Positions 50,467 to 60,782 of a stretch of DNA of 64,000 bases are shown here, piece after piece. The notes below the pieces were generated by a model. The model had not been told where the DNA came from. It worked only from the letters and a program-made list of their open reading frames with translations, and did not search any database. This DNA comes from Rhodococcus sp. SMB37. Its GTDB lineage: Bacteria > Actinomycetota > Actinomycetes > Mycobacteriales > Mycobacteriaceae. The stretch lies in assembly GCF_004345605.1 (NCBI RefSeq), contig NZ_SLVY01000003.1, positions 1 through 64,000 on the forward strand. Direction: 5' to 3'. The position numbers were made by a program, and so were the translations under genes. The stretch's first letter is position 1. Each line of letters begins with the position of its first letter.

Positions 50467-51564
50467 ATGGTTGCATCCCCGACCTATCCGGTTCAGCTCA
50501 TCCAGCCCGACGGCCGACGCGTCCATAGCCCCGAGTACTCCGCGCTGGTCTCCGACATCGGCCCCGAGCGCCTGCGCGCCATGTATCGCGATCTCGTCGT
50601 CGTCCGCCGACTCGACACCGAAGCCACCGCCCTTCAGCGGCAGGGCGAGCTCGGCCTCTGGGCTCCCTTGACCGGCCAGGAGGCCGCGCAGGTCGGATCC
50701 GCCCATGCGCTGAGGCCCGACGACTACATCTTCACCAGCTACCGTGAGCACGGCGTCGCGTGGTGTCGCGGTGTGGATCCCGCCGACATGACCCGGATGT
50801 GGCGCGGCTGCGCACACTCCGGCTGGGATCCCGCCACCGTGAACATGACGAACCCGGCGATCGTCGTGGGTTCGCAGGGGCTGCACGCGACCGGATACGC
50901 GATGGGTGCCGAACTCGACGGCGCCGACATCGCGACGGTCGCCTATCTCGGGGACGGCGCCACCAGCCAGGGCGATGTGTCCGAGGCGCTCGGCTTCGCG
51001 GTGAGCTGGGGCGTGGGCGTCGTGTTCTTCTGCCAGAACAACCACTGGGCGATCAGCGCCCCCACGCACGTCCAGTCGCCGGTTCCGCTCGCACAACGCG
51101 CCGCGGGGTTCGGCATGCCCGCCGTGCAGGTCGACGGCAACGACGTGCTCGCGGTCCTCGCCGTCACCCGTCGCGCAGCCCGGCACGCACGCGACGGAGC
51201 CGGACCTTTCTTCGTCGAGGCCCTGACCTACCGGATGGGACCGCACACCACCTCCGACGATCCCACCCGCTACCGCACCGACGCCGACCTCGACGAATGG
51301 CGGGCGCGCGACCCGCTCGAACGGGTTCGGAGGTTGCTCGAACGCGAAAGCCTCGCCGACGACGAATTTCTCGCCGAGGTGCAGGATGCCGCCGACACCG
51401 CCGCGACACGGCTTCGCAGCGGCACTCTCGCGCTGCCCGATCCGGAACCGCTCGGCATGTTCGACCACGTGTACACCACCGAACATCCCCTGATCGAACG
51501 CGAACGCGCCGACTACGCCGGCTACCTCGCGAGCTTCGGTACCCCGAAGGAGGCCGGACGATGA
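50467..51564 (+). CDS. bkdA: Branched-chain 2-oxoacid dehydrogenase E1 alpha subunit
   Basis: Thiamine-diphosphate subunit that decarboxylates branched-chain (or pyruvate) 2-oxoacids. 365 aa. TPP motif GDGATSQGDVSEAL...FCQNNHWAIS, and the substrate-side TSYREHG. The C-terminal phosphorylation-loop-like YRMGPHTTSDDPTRYR is typical of the branched-chain/pyruvate E1 alpha family. Its stop overlaps the E1 beta start. Branched-chain role is favoured by the Lrp regulator and valine operon; pyruvate activity cannot be excluded. Confidence 0.92.
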   Translation: MVASPTYPVQLIQPDGRRVHSPEYSALVSDIGPERLRAMYRDLVVVRRLDTEATALQRQGELGLWAPLTGQEAAQVGSAHALRPDDYIFTSYREHGVAWCRGVDPADMTRMWRGCAHSGWDPATVNMTNPAIVVGSQGLHATGYAMGAELDGADIATVAYLGDGATSQGDVSEALGFAVSWGVGVVFFCQNNHWAISAPTHVQSPVPLAQRAAGFGMPAVQVDGNDVLAVLAVTRRAARHARDGAGPFFVEALTYRMGPHTTSDDPTRYRTDADLDEWRARDPLERVRRLLERESLADDEFLAEVQDAADTAATRLRSGTLALPDPEPLGMFDHVYTTEHPLIERERADYAGYLASFGTPKEAGR

Positions 51565-52544
51565 CCACCACGACGATGACGCTCGGCGCAGCCCTCAACG
51601 CCGGTCTGCGACGGGCCCTCGAACACGATCGCAAGGTCGTCATCATGGGCGAGGACGTGGGCAAACTCGGTGGAGTCTTCCGCATCACCGACACGCTGCA
51701 GAAGGATTTCGGGGACGGCCGGGTCATCGATACCCCGCTGGCGGAGTCCGGAATCGTCGGTACCGCGTTCGGGATGGCACTGCGCGGCTATCGCCCGGTG
51801 TGCGAGATCCAATTCGACGGGTTCGTCTATCCCGCCTTCGACCAGATCGTCTCGCAGGTCGCAAAGATCCACTACCGCACCGCGGGCAATGTCCGGGCAC
51901 CACTGACGATACGCATCCCGTACGGCGGAGGGATCGGCGCGGTCGAGCACCATTCGGAATCGCCCGAGGTGTACTTCACGCACACCGCCGGCCTGCGGGT
52001 GGTCTCCCCCAGCAACCCCGCCGACGCCTTCGCGATGATCCAGCAGGCCATCGCCCTCGATGATCCGGTTGTCTTCCTCGAACCGAAACACCGCTACTGG
52101 GAACGCGGTTCGGTCGACGTCGACGCCGAACCGGAACTACCGCTCGACCGGGCTCGCATCGCCCGCGCCGGGAGCGACGCCACCCTCGTGACCTTCGGTG
52201 CGCTCGTGACGACGGCCCTGCAGGCCGCGGATATCGCTGAAGGCGAAGGACATTCGATCGAGGTCATCGACCTGCGTTCGCTGTCCCCGATCGATTTCGA
52301 CACGATCGAGGAGTCGGTGCGCCGCACCGGTCGGCTCGTCGTCGCGCAGGAGGCTCCCGTGTTCTGCGGGGTCGGGGCGGAGATCGCGGCACGCATCAGC
52401 GAACGCTGCTTCTATCAGCTCGAGGCTCCGGTGCTCCGGGTCGGTGCATTCGACATTCCTTATCCCCCTGCGAAACTCGAGTCCCACCACCGCCCCGACC
52501 CCGACCGGATTCTCGACGCCGTCGACCGCAGCCTCGCGGCGTGA
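51561..52544 (+). CDS. bkdB: Branched-chain 2-oxoacid dehydrogenase E1 beta subunit
   Basis: 327-aa partner of E1 alpha. Typical N-terminus MGEDVGKLGGVFRIT, DTPLAESGIVG with the TPP-activating Glu, IPYGGGIGAVEHHSES, and C-terminal PAKLESHHRPDP. ATG 51561 overlaps the E1 alpha stop by 4 bp. Upstream open frame lies inside E1 alpha. Confidence 0.94.
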   Translation: MTTTTMTLGAALNAGLRRALEHDRKVVIMGEDVGKLGGVFRITDTLQKDFGDGRVIDTPLAESGIVGTAFGMALRGYRPVCEIQFDGFVYPAFDQIVSQVAKIHYRTAGNVRAPLTIRIPYGGGIGAVEHHSESPEVYFTHTAGLRVVSPSNPADAFAMIQQAIALDDPVVFLEPKHRYWERGSVDVDAEPELPLDRARIARAGSDATLVTFGALVTTALQAADIAEGEGHSIEVIDLRSLSPIDFDTIEESVRRTGRLVVAQEAPVFCGVGAEIAARISERCFYQLEAPVLRVGAFDIPYPPAKLESHHRPDPDRILDAVDRSLAA

Positions 52545-52558
52545 CCAACGGAGGGCCG

Positions 52559-53851
52559 ATGGTGGACACCGTCAAGGAATTTCGGCTGCCGGATCTGGGC
52601 GAAGGCCTGGCCGACGCGGATCTGGTCGTGTGGAAGGTACAGGTCGGCGATCACCTCGAACTCAACCAGGTGATCGCCGAGGTGGAGACGGCGAAGGCGA
52701 CGGTCGAGTTGCCATCGCCGTATGCCGGGACAGTGGCGGAGTTGCTGGCCTCGCCCGGCGACACAGTGCCGGTGGGTGCGCCGTTGCTGCGAATCACGGT
52801 GGCGGTCCCCGCCGGTGCCGAGTCCGGCTCGCGGACCGGCGAAGACGCAGTGGCCGACGAGGAGGCGGTGGCGGAGAAGCGTCCGCAGGTTCTCGTCGGT
52901 TACGGTCCCGGAGCCGCGCCGATCAGCCGACGTGGCACACGGAAGACCACCACCCCCGACAGCGAAACCCGGCCGCCCGGAACCCTGGTGCGCCGACCGG
53001 ATGCGAAGCCCGGTGCCCGACGTGAGGCGAAGGATCTCGGTGTCGATCTCGCGACGGTCGAGGGCACGGGGCCCGATGGCGTGATCACCCGCGCCGACGT
53101 CCGGCGCAGCGCCGACGATCGGGTTCTCCCACAGGTATCGTCGACCGGCGACGAGACGCGCGTCCCCATCCGCGGAATCCGCAAGCGCAGTGCCGCGGCC
53201 GTCGCACGTAGTGCCTTCACCGCACCCCACGCCACAGTGTTCCTTACATGCGATGCGACGAACACAGTCGAGCTGGTGACGCGGCTGCGGTCGGCGCCGC
53301 CCTTCGACGGCACCCACCTGACACCGTTGTCGGTCGTCGCGACCGCACTGATGCGTGCCGTGGCCGACGAGCCGTCGTTGAATTCCTCGTGGGACGAGGA
53401 CTCCCAGGAGATCGTCGTTCACCACCGTGTACATCTGGGTGTAGCGACAGCCACCGACGAAGGCCTGAAGGTGCCGGTGGTGCGCGACGCGCACGCGATG
53501 CGTCTACCCGATCTGGCCGGCTCGATCGCCGCGGCGGCCGGGAACGCGAGGTCGGGTGAGGCCTCCCCGCGCGAACTGACGGGGTCGACGATCTCGATCA
53601 CCAATGTAGGAGTGTTCGGAGTCGATGCGGGCACCCCCATCCTCAATCCGGGGGAGGCCGCGATCTTGGCTGTCGGAGCGATCACCGACCGACCCTGGGT
53701 GGTCGACGGCGCTCTTGCGGTGCGGAAGGTCGTGACGTTGTCGCTTGCGTTCGATCATCGACTTGTCGACGGTGAACAGGCCGGGCGTGCCCTGGCTGCC
53801 GTGGGCGCCGTCCTGAAAGACCCGGTACCGACACTCGTCTCGTCTCCCTGA
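52559..53851 (+). CDS. bkdC: Dihydrolipoamide acyltransferase E2 component
   Basis: Core acyltransferase of the complex. 430 aa from ATG 52559, preceded by GGAGGG; GTG 52541 overlapping the E1 beta stop is an alternative. Domains: one lipoyl domain (lipoyl Lys in EVETAKATVELPSP, about residue 44), a Pro/Arg linker, an E3-binding domain (about 140-180, LGVDLATVEGTGPDGVITRADV), and the catalytic domain ending in LAFDHRLVDGEQAG, with the His and Asp of HxxxDG. No E3 (lpd) gene follows, so E3 must be supplied from elsewhere. Confidence 0.94.
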   Translation: MVDTVKEFRLPDLGEGLADADLVVWKVQVGDHLELNQVIAEVETAKATVELPSPYAGTVAELLASPGDTVPVGAPLLRITVAVPAGAESGSRTGEDAVADEEAVAEKRPQVLVGYGPGAAPISRRGTRKTTTPDSETRPPGTLVRRPDAKPGARREAKDLGVDLATVEGTGPDGVITRADVRRSADDRVLPQVSSTGDETRVPIRGIRKRSAAAVARSAFTAPHATVFLTCDATNTVELVTRLRSAPPFDGTHLTPLSVVATALMRAVADEPSLNSSWDEDSQEIVVHHRVHLGVATATDEGLKVPVVRDAHAMRLPDLAGSIAAAAGNARSGEASPRELTGSTISITNVGVFGVDAGTPILNPGEAAILAVGAITDRPWVVDGALAVRKVVTLSLAFDHRLVDGEQAGRALAAVGAVLKDPVPTLVSSP

Positions 53852-53880
53852 CAGTCCGAATCCCACTAGCGTGGGGCCAC

Positions 53881-55017
53881 GTGATCGATGCTGTTCTCAC
53901 ACGCGCCCGCGCCGCCGTGTTCACCGTCTTCGGTATCAACGGCTTCCTCCTCGCGATGTGGGTCGTCCATATCCCGGTGGTTCAGCAACGAGTAGGTGTC
54001 GGTCACGCCGCGCTGGGAACCCTGCTGCTTGCCCTCGCGGTCGGTGCCCTGATGGGTATGCAGGCGACCGGGTACCTCGCCGATCGGTTCGGTAGCGATC
54101 GCACTACCGTGGTGTTCGCGGCAATTCTCGCTGTCGCGGTGATCGGCCCCGGCCTCGCCACCGCGCCGTGGCAACTCGCCGTCGCCCTGGTCGTCTTCGG
54201 ATTCGCGAACGGCGCGCTCGATGTGTCGATGAACTCTCAGGCCGTACTCGTGGAGAGGCGCTACCACCGCCCGATCATGGCTGCGTTCCACGGGTTGTTC
54301 TCGATGGGCGGGATCGCCGGGTCGCTCGTGGGTGCCGCGACACTCGCTGCGGGAATCGACCCACCCGTGACGTTGGCGGCGGCCGGAGCAGTCGGTCTCG
54401 CCGCGATACTGTGGGCGGCCCGTCATCTCGTGCGAAGTGAGCCGACACCGCACGCACCCACGGAGAGCGGCACGGGTGGTTACTCGGTGCGGGTGATCCT
54501 GCTCGGCGGCGTCGCATTCGGGCTGATGCTCAGCGAGGGCGTCGCCAACGACTGGAGTGCCCTCCAGGTCAAGGAGCATCTGAGTGCGTCGGATTCCGTG
54601 GCGGCGCTGGCGTTCGGTGCGTTCTCCGCGACGATGACGCTGGGCCGGTTCGTCGCCGATCGGGTGAGCGCGCGGATCGGCGGTGTCGCCGTGGTCCGGT
54701 ACGGCACTCTCGTTGCCGCAGCGGGTATGGCCCTGGTGATGACGTCGCCGTGGGTGCCGATGACCCTCGCCGGGTGGGCGTTGTTCGGGCTCGGCCTGTC
54801 GGGGGCGGTCCCTCAGATCTTCACCGCCGCGGGCAACATCGCGACCGGAACCCCGGGCAAGAACATGTCGCGGGTCGTCGGTCTGGGCTACATCGGGTTC
54901 CTTGCCGGACCGGCGACGATCGGCTGGATCTCCGAGGTGTCGTCGTTGACGGTGGCGATGGTGGTGCCGTTGGTGTGTGTCCTCGTCGCTGCGGCGCTCG
55001 CCCCGGCACTCAAATGA
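53881..55017 (+). CDS. MFS transporter
   Basis: 378 aa, 11-12 hydrophobic segments. The loop after helix 2 reads GYLADRFGSDRTT, the MFS signature; GALDVSMNSQAVLVERRY in the middle is seen in YbjJ-like members. GTG start 29 bp after the E2 gene. Substrate unknown; proximity to bkd genes is weak evidence only. Confidence 0.88.
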   Translation: MIDAVLTRARAAVFTVFGINGFLLAMWVVHIPVVQQRVGVGHAALGTLLLALAVGALMGMQATGYLADRFGSDRTTVVFAAILAVAVIGPGLATAPWQLAVALVVFGFANGALDVSMNSQAVLVERRYHRPIMAAFHGLFSMGGIAGSLVGAATLAAGIDPPVTLAAAGAVGLAAILWAARHLVRSEPTPHAPTESGTGGYSVRVILLGGVAFGLMLSEGVANDWSALQVKEHLSASDSVAALAFGAFSATMTLGRFVADRVSARIGGVAVVRYGTLVAAAGMALVMTSPWVPMTLAGWALFGLGLSGAVPQIFTAAGNIATGTPGKNMSRVVGLGYIGFLAGPATIGWISEVSSLTVAMVVPLVCVLVAAALAPALK

Positions 55018-55062
55018 AAAGTGTGGATCCGAGCCCGATTTCCGGGCTCGGATCCACACTTT
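55018..55062. terminator. Bidirectional terminator
   Basis: A perfect 20-bp inverted repeat (55018-55037 with 55043-55062) with a 5-nt loop, between convergent MFS and pntB. Each strand reads a GC-rich stem flanked by AAA and TTT, so it can work in both directions. Confidence 0.8.
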
Positions 55063-55074
55063 CGGGTGAGCGAC

Positions 55075-56498
<1,424 letters not shown>

Positions 56499-56499
<1 letters not shown>

Positions 56500-56828
56500 C
56501 AGGCGTCAGCCCCCTTCTCGGCAGCCTTCGGGGCCTGTTTGCGCTGCTTGAACATCCCGAGCATGCGGTCGGTGACGACGAAGCCGCCGACCACGTTCAG
56601 GGTGCCGAAGACAAGAGCGACGAACAGAATGATCTTGATTCCCCAGTGGGCGTCACCGGGCAGGTGCCCGAGGACCACCAGGGCACCGAGCACGACGATG
56701 CCGTGAATGGCGTTGGTACCCGACATCAGCGGCGTGTGCAGCGTGTTCGGAACCTTGGAGATGACGGCGAATCCGACGAATCCGGCAAGGACCAGAATCG
56801 CGATGTTCGCGAGCAGTTCGTTGTACAT
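56499..56828 (-). CDS. pntAB: NAD(P) transhydrogenase alpha subunit, membrane part
   Basis: 109 aa with three to four membrane segments (ANIAILVLAGFVGFAVISKV; HTPLMSGTNAIHGIVVLGAL). It is the separate A2 subunit of three-part transhydrogenases. The ATG follows the pntAA stop without a gap. Confidence 0.95.
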
Positions 56829-57956
56829 CTAGACGTTCTCCTTCGGCCGCGTCACGCAGGCTCCCTCGAGGATCTCGTCCGAGAAGTCGGGCGCGAGCGC
56901 ACCGCTCTCGTCGAGCAGAAGCTCGATCAACGCGGACACGTTCTTCGAGTAGAGCTCCGACGCGTGCTCGGGCATCGTCGCGGGCAGGTTCAGCGGGGAG
57001 CAGATCGTCACATCGTGTTTGACGACGGTCTGTCCGGGCTCGGTGAGCTCGCAGTTGCCACCGGTTTCCCCGGCGAGGTCGACGATGACCGAACCGGCCT
57101 TCATACCTTCGACGGCTCCGGCCGTCACCAGACGCGGCGCAGGGCGACCCGGCACCAACGCGGTGGTGATGACGACATCGAAGCCCTTGATGGCATTCTC
57201 GAGTGCCTGCTGCTGCTGAGCGCGTTCTTCTTCGGTGAGCTCACGGGCGTACCCGCCCTCGCCTGCGGCATCGATGCCGAGGTCGAGCCACTGCGCGCCC
57301 ACCGACCGCACCTGATCGGCGACCTCGGGTCGCACGTCGTATCCGGTCGTACGGCCACCGAGACGCTTGGCGGTGGCGAGAGCCTGCAAGCCCGCAACAC
57401 CCACACCGAGCACCAGCACCGTCGCCGGCTTCACGGTGCCGGCGGCCGTCGTGAGCATCGGGAAGAAGCGCGTCGATTCCGAGGCAGCGACGAGCACTGC
57501 CTTGTAACCCGACACGTTGCCCTGCGACGACAACGCATCCATCACCTGGGCACGCGAGATACGCGGGATGGCCTCGACGGCATACGCCTCGACCCCCGCG
57601 GTGGCCAGTGCACCGATCTGGTTCTCCGCGTTGCGCGGGGCGAGGAAGCCGATGAGCTTCTGCCCCGACTTCAACCGGGCGACCTCGGCGTCCGACGGCG
57701 GTGCGACCTTGACGACGATGTCCGCCGACCACGCGTCGCCGATCGTGGCGCCCGCTTCCTTGTATGCCGCGTCCGGGATCAGTGCGTTCTGTCCGGCACC
57801 GGCCTCGACGATGACATCGAGCCCCTTGGCGATCAGTGAGGGCACAACTTTCGGCACCAGCGCGACCCGCCGCTCGCCGTCGTTCGTCTCACGAACGACA
57901 CCGACGGCCGGGCGGCGACGGTCCCCGCTCTCCGTGTTCGATCCTTCGCTACTCAA
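56829..57956 (-). CDS. pntAA: NAD(P) transhydrogenase alpha subunit, NAD-binding part
   Basis: 375 aa. Alanine-dehydrogenase-like fold with GVVRETNDGERRVALVP at the N-terminus, the Rossmann loop VLVLGVGVAGLQALATAKRLGG, and the mobile-loop region around ITTALVPGRPAPRLVT. The start is TTG at 57956, with AGGAG nine bases upstream. Heads pntAA-pntAB-pntB, which supplies NADPH at the expense of the proton gradient. Confidence 0.95.
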   Translation of the reverse strand: MSSEGSNTESGDRRRPAVGVVRETNDGERRVALVPKVVPSLIAKGLDVIVEAGAGQNALIPDAAYKEAGATIGDAWSADIVVKVAPPSDAEVARLKSGQKLIGFLAPRNAENQIGALATAGVEAYAVEAIPRISRAQVMDALSSQGNVSGYKAVLVAASESTRFFPMLTTAAGTVKPATVLVLGVGVAGLQALATAKRLGGRTTGYDVRPEVADQVRSVGAQWLDLGIDAAGEGGYARELTEEERAQQQQALENAIKGFDVVITTALVPGRPAPRLVTAGAVEGMKAGSVIVDLAGETGGNCELTEPGQTVVKHDVTICSPLNLPATMPEHASELYSKNVSALIELLLDESGALAPDFSDEILEGACVTRPKENV

Positions 57957-58149
57957 TATTCTCTAACTCCTGCGTCGAATGAAATTGCCGCGCGCGGCGC
58001 CGCGATCGGCGGCGAATGTGCGTGTCTTCGGCCATGTGACGGCCGCACACGTGTGTTGCAAGCCTTGCCAGACCTACCGCGCCCACTCGCGAGCCGCAAC
58101 TGGCCCGGCCTGTCTGAATCGAGTCCGAACAGTAAGAAAATGCAAGAAT

Positions 58150-58163
58150 GTGAGGCACCTCAC
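58150..58163. promoter_or_regulatory. Inverted repeat upstream of the DUF488 operon
   Basis: GTGAGG-CA-CCTCAC, 6-bp arms with a 2-bp spacer, 50 bp before the DUF488 start. In the same 257-bp divergent gap (57957-58213) there is also a CACACGTGTG palindrome at 58046-58055. Possible regulator sites; nothing else is recognised in the gap. Confidence 0.3.
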
Positions 58164-58213
58164 TTCACAGTTGTACCTTCGCATCTGTGAGAAGACGACA
58201 TCGGGAGGTAGAT

Positions 58214-58576
58214 ATGTCGCGACGTGAAGTCAGTGTCGAGCGGGTCTACGACCACCCCGGCGCCGAGGAATCCGTGCGTGTCCTCGTGGACCGGTTGTGG
58301 CCCCGAGGACTTCGCAAGGACGCATTCCACTACGACGACTGGGCGAAGGAACTTGCACCCTCGACGGACCTGCGGAAGTGGTACTCGCACGACACCGCGT
58401 TGTTCGCCGAATTCCGCGATCGGTACATCGAGGAGTTGACATCCCCCGGCGGTCGCGCCGCGATCGAGCGACTCGACACGCTTGCCGACGGTCGCCCCCT
58501 CGTGCTTCTCACCGCGACCCGCGATGTCGGACACAGCGGAGCGGAGGTTCTTGCCGAGCATCTGCGCGGGGAGTAA
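58214..58576 (+). CDS. DUF488 family protein (YeaO-like)
   Basis: 120 aa. The N-terminal VERVYDHPGAEESVRVLVDRLWPRGLRKD and later DDWAKELAPSTDLRKWYSHD and LLTATRDVGHSGAEVLAEHL are the DUF488/YeaO pattern. Function unknown. GGGAGG lies seven bases before the ATG at 58214. First gene of a compact plus-strand run reaching 61719. Confidence 0.9.
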   Translation: MSRREVSVERVYDHPGAEESVRVLVDRLWPRGLRKDAFHYDDWAKELAPSTDLRKWYSHDTALFAEFRDRYIEELTSPGGRAAIERLDTLADGRPLVLLTATRDVGHSGAEVLAEHLRGE

Positions 58577-58585
58577 TACGAAGCA

Positions 58586-58726
58586 ATGACCGACGACACG
58601 GACCTCGGCGGCGACCCGGCGTGCTGGCTCGACCGCGTCTGTCCGAAATGCGGACTGTTCCTCGACGACCGCGATGCACCGTGTCCGCGCTGCGGGCACG
58701 AGTGGGACAACTCCCCCGCAACCTGA
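58586..58726 (+). CDS. Small zinc-ribbon protein
   Basis: 46 aa, read directly from the sequence. Two CxxC knuckles, CPKCG and CPRCG, sit in RVCPKCGLFLDDRDAPCPRCGHEW and form a rubredoxin-like or zinc-ribbon site. An acidic N-terminus precedes them. ATG is 9 bp after the DUF488 stop, and the sirtuin gene starts 22 bp after its stop. Codon use matches the neighbours (third-position G/C). Role unknown. Confidence 0.72.
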   Translation: MTDDTDLGGDPACWLDRVCPKCGLFLDDRDAPCPRCGHEWDNSPAT

Positions 58727-58748
58727 TCGGGTCCCCTAATCTGACGCC

Positions 58749-59492
58749 ATGGCCGTCCCGACCGCGATCCTCGACCTCGCGCGACCCGCGCGGCGCATCG
58801 CCGTCCTCACCGGCGCCGGTATGTCCGCCGAGAGCAGTGTACCTACTTTCCGCGACGCACAGACCGGATTGTGGGAGAACTTCGACGCCGCATCCCTCGC
58901 AACTCCGGAAGCATGGAATGACGACCCTCCGCTGGTGTGGGCCTGGTACCAGTGGCGTGTCGGGCTGGTACGGCGAGTGACACCGAACGCAGGTCATCTC
59001 GCGCTGTCCGAGTGGGGGCGGCGAGCGGATCTACAGATCACGACGCAGAACGTCGATGATCTGCATGAGCGCGCGGGCAGTGCAGTGCTCGCCCACCTGC
59101 ACGGCAGTCTGTTCGAACCGCGCTGCGCCGACTGCGAGCAGGTTGCAGACGTTCCCGAGCCACCGGAGAACCCTGTCGAACGACTCGATCCACCCACGTG
59201 CCGGAACTGCAGCGGGGTCGTCCGCCCCGGCGTCGTGTGGTTCGGCGAGATGCTGCCCGAGCAACCGTGGGACGCCGCGACTGCGTCTCTACGCAATGCA
59301 GATCTACTGCTGGTAGTCGGCACATCGGGGGTGGTGTACCCCGCGGCCGGTCTGCCGTCACTTGCACGGAACCACGGAGTTCCGGTGGTGGAGATCAATC
59401 CCGAGGACACGGACCTGTCCGATCAGGTCGACGAGGTGTGGCGTACGACGGCCGCGGTCGGACTGCCGAAGCTGGTGTCGGCGCTACAGTAA
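58749..59492 (+). CDS. cobB: Sirtuin NAD-dependent protein deacylase
   Basis: 247 aa. Sir2 motifs: GAGMSAESSVPTFRD, TQNVDDLHERAG with the catalytic His in AHLHGSLFEPRC, a four-Cys zinc site (CADC and CRNC), and GTSGVVYPAAGLP. The YxxR pair in AWYQWR is the SIRT5-like signature for removing acidic acyl groups (succinyl, malonyl). It is probably a desuccinylase/deacetylase of the CobB type. A GNAT acetyltransferase gene lies at the end of the same run. Confidence 0.94.
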   Translation: MAVPTAILDLARPARRIAVLTGAGMSAESSVPTFRDAQTGLWENFDAASLATPEAWNDDPPLVWAWYQWRVGLVRRVTPNAGHLALSEWGRRADLQITTQNVDDLHERAGSAVLAHLHGSLFEPRCADCEQVADVPEPPENPVERLDPPTCRNCSGVVRPGVVWFGEMLPEQPWDAATASLRNADLLLVVGTSGVVYPAAGLPSLARNHGVPVVEINPEDTDLSDQVDEVWRTTAAVGLPKLVSALQ

Positions 59493-59496
59493 TTCG

Positions 59497-59937
59497 GTGG
59501 ACTCCTGTGTGTTCTGCGCCATAGCCGGGGGCGCGGCGCCGGCCGCTCTCGTCTACGAGGACAACCACGTGGTCGCGTTCCTCGACATCCGGCCGCTGGC
59601 GCGCGGCCATCTTCTGGTGGTGCCGCGGACCCACTCGGAACGACTCGAGGATCTCGATCCCGCCCACGGGGCATCGATGTTCAAGGCCGGCCAGCGTTTG
59701 GCCCGTGCACTCGCCCGATCCGATCTCGCTACAGACGGAGCCAATCTGGTGGTTAACGACGGTCGCGCCGCATTCCAGACCGTCTTCCACACGCACCTGC
59801 ACATCATTCCCCGATGGAACGGCGACCGCTTCCGTCTGGGCGTCGGAGTCCTACGCCGCAAGCACCGTGCCCCTGAATCCACCGCGGCGGCCATCCGCGC
59901 GGGTCTCGACCGTCTCTCGACAGAGGAGAATCTGTGA
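59497..59937 (+). CDS. HIT family hydrolase
   Basis: 146 aa. The histidine triad is HTHLHIIPR (HxHxH). The N-terminal CVFCAIAGG carries the two Cys of a zinc site found in HinT-like proteins. Acts on nucleotide phosphoramidates or dinucleotides. GTG start 59497, 4 bp after the sirtuin stop; its own stop overlaps the next gene's start by 4 bp. Confidence 0.93.
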   Translation: MDSCVFCAIAGGAAPAALVYEDNHVVAFLDIRPLARGHLLVVPRTHSERLEDLDPAHGASMFKAGQRLARALARSDLATDGANLVVNDGRAAFQTVFHTHLHIIPRWNGDRFRLGVGVLRRKHRAPESTAAAIRAGLDRLSTEENL

Positions 59938-60779
59938 CAACCCCGTCCGGCAAAGCCGGAACCAGCGAATTTCCCATCGACGTCATCCGGCCGTTGCTCC
60001 TCGAACAATTCGAGGTCCTCGACGCACTGTTGGCCGGGATCGAGGGAGATGCGTGGTTCACCCCCACCAACCTTCCCGGGTGGACGGTCAAGGACATCGC
60101 CGCCCACCTGATAGGGACCGAATCTCTGCTCGCCGGTGTCGCCGCACCGCATGTCGACATCGATGTGCACACGCTGGGCCACGTCCGCAACGAGATCGCC
60201 GCATTCAACGAGCAGTGGGTCGAACACCTCCGCCGCGTCCCCGGACCCGAGATACTGGCCCGCTACCGCGACATCGTGGCGCAGCGGCGCGAGAGCCTGG
60301 GCTCGATGACACAGGCCGACTTCGACGCACCGGCCGACACCCCGGTCGGCCCGGCCACCTACGGCCGTTTCATGCGCATACGGGTCTTCGACTGCTGGCT
60401 CCACGAACTGGATATCCACGACGCGCTGGGCACAACCGGGAGCGAGGGCGGACCGCGTGCCGAAGTCGGATCCGCCGAGATCTTCGGTGCGGTGCCGTTC
60501 GTCGTGGGCAAACGCGGGAAGGCACCCGAAGGTGCGCGGATCACGATCGAGCTCACCGGACCACTCGCCCGCACGATCCATCTCGAGGTGGCGGGTCGCG
60601 CGAGCGTGGTTCCGTCATTGTCGGAGCCCGCGACGAGCACAATCACGATGGACTCGGTGTTGTTCGTTCGGCTCGCCGGTGGGCGGGTCAGCGGCGTCGA
60701 CAAGCTCGGCGAGGTCGATCTCGGCGGAGACACCGAGGTGGGGCGCCGTATCGTCGAGAATCTCGCGTTCACGATCTGA
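59934..60779 (+). CDS. Maleylpyruvate isomerase family protein (mycothiol-dependent type)
   Basis: 281 aa. DinB/MDMPI fold: helical N-terminus with LLLEQFEVLDALLAGI, LPGWTVKDIAAHLIGTE (metal-site His in AAHL), FDCWLHELDIHDALG (further His ligands), then a C-terminal alpha/beta domain (about 190-281). Members use mycothiol as cofactor or, in other cases, have unknown function. GTGA overlap with the HIT gene. Confidence 0.88.
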   Translation: MTTPSGKAGTSEFPIDVIRPLLLEQFEVLDALLAGIEGDAWFTPTNLPGWTVKDIAAHLIGTESLLAGVAAPHVDIDVHTLGHVRNEIAAFNEQWVEHLRRVPGPEILARYRDIVAQRRESLGSMTQADFDAPADTPVGPATYGRFMRIRVFDCWLHELDIHDALGTTGSEGGPRAEVGSAEIFGAVPFVVGKRGKAPEGARITIELTGPLARTIHLEVAGRASVVPSLSEPATSTITMDSVLFVRLAGGRVSGVDKLGEVDLGGDTEVGRRIVENLAFTI

Positions 60780-60782
60780 CCG

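Noticed and set aside
50467-53851. Pyruvate dehydrogenase rather than branched-chain complex
   Set aside because: Not excluded by sequence, but the Lrp-type neighbour and the valine operon in the window favour the branched-chain role.
55018-55062. Mobile-element terminal repeat
   Set aside because: The perfect inverted repeat has a 5-nt loop and sits between two convergent genes, as a bidirectional terminator does; no transposase is nearby.
58046-58055. CACACGTGTG palindrome as a defined operator
   Set aside because: Only 10 bp, easily expected by chance in GC-rich DNA, and not near a recognisable -10 element.
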